From Chrysochromulina tobinii (lineage: Eukaryota; Haptophyta; Prymnesiales; Chrysochromulinaceae): DNA of 35,755 nucleotides. The stretch lies in the NCBI GenBank assembly GCA_001275005.1, contig JWZX01002786.1, forward strand, positions 1 through 35,755. Reading direction: 5' to 3'. Below are positions 33,537 to 35,755 of this stretch, piece by piece (position 1 is the stretch's first letter; the number at the start of each line of letters is the position of its first letter). Under the pieces are notes generated by a model that worked only from the letters and a program-made list of their open reading frames with translations, was not told where the DNA came from and did no database searches. Position numbers and translations under genes: made by a program.

Positions 33537-35755
33537 ATGATCCCGCCGACCAGCCCGAGCCGATCAGGATCCGGAGACACTCCCACCGACGACACAGCCG
33601 GCGCACCCTCACCCACCGCCTCGCACGAGCTCGTGGCGGCCGCGCCGGGCGGCGATGCCGTTGCGGCGACGACGGTCTTGGCGACGACGACGGTGGCCGA
33701 AGCCCTCGGTCGCCTGATGGTCGATGGGGTGGCGCGTGGTGTTGAGCACGTGCGGAGCTCGCTCCTGCTCTCCGTGGGCGAGATCGCAATCTCAGCGGCG
33801 TTGCGAACCCTCGACGCGGCGCTCGCCTTCCGAGCGATGGCGAGCCACGGCGGCAGGCAGGAGCTGCTCCTCGAGCAGTTCGAGTCGCAACGGAGGCGTC
33901 CGCGAGGCGCACCGCCGCCGCCCGCGCGCGCGCCCCGTTGCAGCGCGTGCGAGGCGGAGGGATGCACGCACGCCCAAGCGTCCTTTGGACTGACGCGCCA
34001 CCGGCACCACTGCGCCCACTGCGGAGGCTCCTTCTGCGCGCCGCACGTGCGCTGGCGACGCTCGGTGGCACACAAGTTTGTGACGACCGCCGCGGCGGAC
34101 AAGGGCGCGGCGAGCGGCGGCGGCGGCGGAGGAGGAGGCGGCGGTGGCTACGAGGGCGGCGGTGCCGAGGTGCGCGTGTGCTGGCAGTGCGTGTGCCTAC
34201 TTGAGCGCGAGCTCTACGAGAACACGATCGCCGAGCGCCTGTGCCGCTGCTCCGACTTCATCGGCGGCCACTTGCCCCCGTACGTCGCGCGAGTGGAAGA
34301 TTCGAACGCAGACAAGGTGATGCGCCTCGGGGCGATCGGGTTGCACGTGGCCAAGTCATTGCCCCTCTCCACGCGAGCGTCGGCGGCCGTATACACTCTC
34401 GACACGCTGCGCAAGTATGGGCGGATAGGCTTGCTCGGGATCATGCTCAAGGACGATTTGCTCGGGATGATCTCGACCCTTCGAGCGATGGAGGGCGGCG
34501 CCACCAAAGATAAATCGACCGCCTCGCTCGCGGCCGCACTCTATTACCTCATGGCCCGCAGGCGGGAGGCGCGCGGCAATGAGCCCGAGGCCGAGGCACA
34601 CGCCTTTCGCGGTAGCCGGCCCCCCTCGCCCCCCGAGCTGCACGCACTCATGGTGTACGCACCGATCGCGCTCTATGCCGTCTACTGCGAGACGCTGGTT
34701 GAGATGCAACGGCTGGGCGCGACGCACGGCTACCAGTTCTTATTTGGGGTGCCCTCCTCCTCCGCCGTCGCCACCGCCTTTGGGGAGCGCCGCCGCCCTG
34801 CCTTTGCCCTCTATGCCCGCAAGGGCGGCGCCGGCGCCAAGCGCGGCGGTGGCGAGTGGCGAGGCGAGGCCAGCAGCGGTGCCGACGCGGGCGGCGCGTC
34901 GCCCTGTGGGGAAGCGGTCTTGGCGATCCGTGGCACCAACGACCTGTCGGACGTGCTCATCGACGCGAATGCGGCCGGTGTGCCCTTCTCCGCGTACGAT
35001 GCCGACCCTTCCCGCGCGTCCGCCACCTCGTCAGCGCGCTCCGGCCGCCGCCGCGACGGCGACGAGGGCGGCGAGGCGAGCGCGGCGGGAGGGGATGATG
35101 CGGGGGAAGGGGATGATGCGCGCCCGCTGCACGGATGGGCCCACGAAGGGATGCTTGAGGCCGCCCGCTGGCTGCTCCCCGATGTCCTCACGCCGCTGAT
35201 GCACCTGCATGCATCGGGCTATGCCATCGTGCTATGCGGCCACTCCCTCGGCGCAGGCATCGCTGCCATCCTCACCGTGCTCCTCCGCCCGCTGATACCG
35301 ACCGTTCGCTGCGTCGGCTTCGCGACCCCGCCCGTGCTCGCGGGGGATGGATTGCTGCGGGCGGCGGGCGGCTTCATTGAGAGCGTGAGCCATCGGCACG
35401 ACGTGGTGCCGCGACTCACGGTCCAATCGGTCCAAGTGCTCATGCGCCAGCTCGCTGCGTTCGACGCGTGGGAGCATGACATCCGACAGGACTGCCGCGG
35501 ACTTCTGCAGCGCGCCAAGAACCTGTGGACACCGCCCATGCGCCCCGTGCATGCGATTGCTGCGATGCCGCCGCTCAGTGCGCCGCCGCTGCTCGCGCTG
35601 CCAGCGCCAGCTCAGCCGCCGGCGGAGGCGGAGGCGAAGGCGACGAAGGTGGCGGAGGCGGAGGCGAAGGCGGTGGAGGAGGAGGCGGTGGCGGCGGAGG
35701 CGGAGGCGGCGGCGGCGGAGGCGGCGGCGGGGAAGGGGGCGGCTGCGGCGGAGGC
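33537..35755 (+). CDS. FYVE-type zinc finger plus class 3 lipase (right end missing)
   Basis: The frame is open from ATG 33537 to the right edge (739 codons). Residues about 135-225 are a FYVE-like zinc finger: CSACEAEGC, FGLTRHRHHCAHCGGSFC (the basic RHHC block that binds phosphatidylinositol 3-phosphate), with a Gly run inserted before VCWQCVCLLE. From about 375 on is a class 3 (diacylglycerol lipase-like) domain: AVLAIRGTNDLSDVLID, GWAHEGMLEAARWLL, the nucleophile elbow CGHSLGAG (Ser570), VGFATPPVLAG, SHRHDVVPRL (Asp), and MRPVHAI, which may supply the His. A lipid hydrolase recruited to endosomal membranes is inferred. The C-terminal part is Ala/Glu repeats (EAEAKA) that leave the window. 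There is no signal peptide and no intron. Confidence 0.85.
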   Translation, partial: MIPPTSPSRSGSGDTPTDDTAGAPSPTASHELVAAAPGGDAVAATTVLATTTVAEALGRLMVDGVARGVEHVRSSLLLSVGEIAISAALRTLDAALAFRAMASHGGRQELLLEQFESQRRRPRGAPPPPARAPRCSACEAEGCTHAQASFGLTRHRHHCAHCGGSFCAPHVRWRRSVAHKFVTTAAADKGAASGGGGGGGGGGGYEGGGAEVRVCWQCVCLLERELYENTIAERLCRCSDFIGGHLPPYVARVEDSNADKVMRLGAIGLHVAKSLPLSTRASAAVYTLDTLRKYGRIGLLGIMLKDDLLGMISTLRAMEGGATKDKSTASLAAALYYLMARRREARGNEPEAEAHAFRGSRPPSPPELHALMVYAPIALYAVYCETLVEMQRLGATHGYQFLFGVPSSSAVATAFGERRRPAFALYARKGGAGAKRGGGEWRGEASSGADAGGASPCGEAVLAIRGTNDLSDVLIDANAAGVPFSAYDADPSRASATSSARSGRRRDGDEGGEASAAGGDDAGEGDDARPLHGWAHEGMLEAARWLLPDVLTPLMHLHASGYAIVLCGHSLGAGIAAILTVLLRPLIPTVRCVGFATPPVLAGDGLLRAAGGFIESVSHRHDVVPRLTVQSVQVLMRQLAAFDAWEHDIRQDCRGLLQRAKNLWTPPMRPVHAIAAMPPLSAPPLLALPAPAQPPAEAEAKATKVAEAEAKAVEEEAVAAEAEAAAAEAAAGKGAAAAE

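Overview
The window is nuclear DNA of a GC-rich, flagellate, photosynthetic eukaryote, most likely an alga with a red-lineage secondary plastid such as a haptophyte. The evidence is spliceosomal introns, an intraflagellar-transport gene (IFT140), proteins with bipartite plastid leaders (one with a thylakoid-type second signal), a DUF1517 protein, large extracellular CUB/Cys-rich and LRR proteins, and a short TTAGGG-type array. The species cannot be named from the sequence. Because of the GC content most long open frames are antisense shadows. Fifteen genes are supported, two running off the window edges.

Layout: CUB/Cys-rich surface protein (-, partial); PH-domain SNAP-25-like SNARE (+); DEDDy exonuclease / YbaK-like / Mut7-C fusion (-); ADP-ribosyltransferase with ten near-identical armadillo repeats (-); sirtuin without the zinc cysteines (-); alanine-rich coiled-coil protein (-); IFT140 in nine exons (-); small Cys-motif protein with leader peptide (+); head-to-head plastid pair, Gly/Tyr-rich coiled coil (-) and DUF1517 (+); SPRY protein (-); Aha1 N-domain protein (+); ankyrin protein (+); LRR-IPT membrane protein with a one-base frameshift (-); FYVE-lipase (+, partial). 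There is no operon logic; genes are single units, several in head-to-head pairs.

The most interesting signal is how the introns are built. In 8 of the 16 introns placed here, 14-39 bases of the adjoining exon (the last bases upstream, the first bases downstream, or both) are copied inside the intron. The intron is then a tandem array with a period of 58, 72, 76, 77, 78, 79 or 92 bp, and its splice sites are copies of the exon junction. The linker between copies is built from a reiterated CTGATTGC / GCATGCTGATTGC word, nearly always on the sense strand, which contains a branch-point-like CTGAT. This looks like intron birth by tandem duplication of coding DNA, possibly combined with an introner-like linker. 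Similar in-frame duplications of 24-72 bp occur inside exons.

Other points of interest are an IFT140 start codon apparently split by an intron, a sirtuin stop codon inside a telomere-type repeat, an identical 17-mer just upstream of two unrelated genes, and TTGAC repeats in three intergenic regions.
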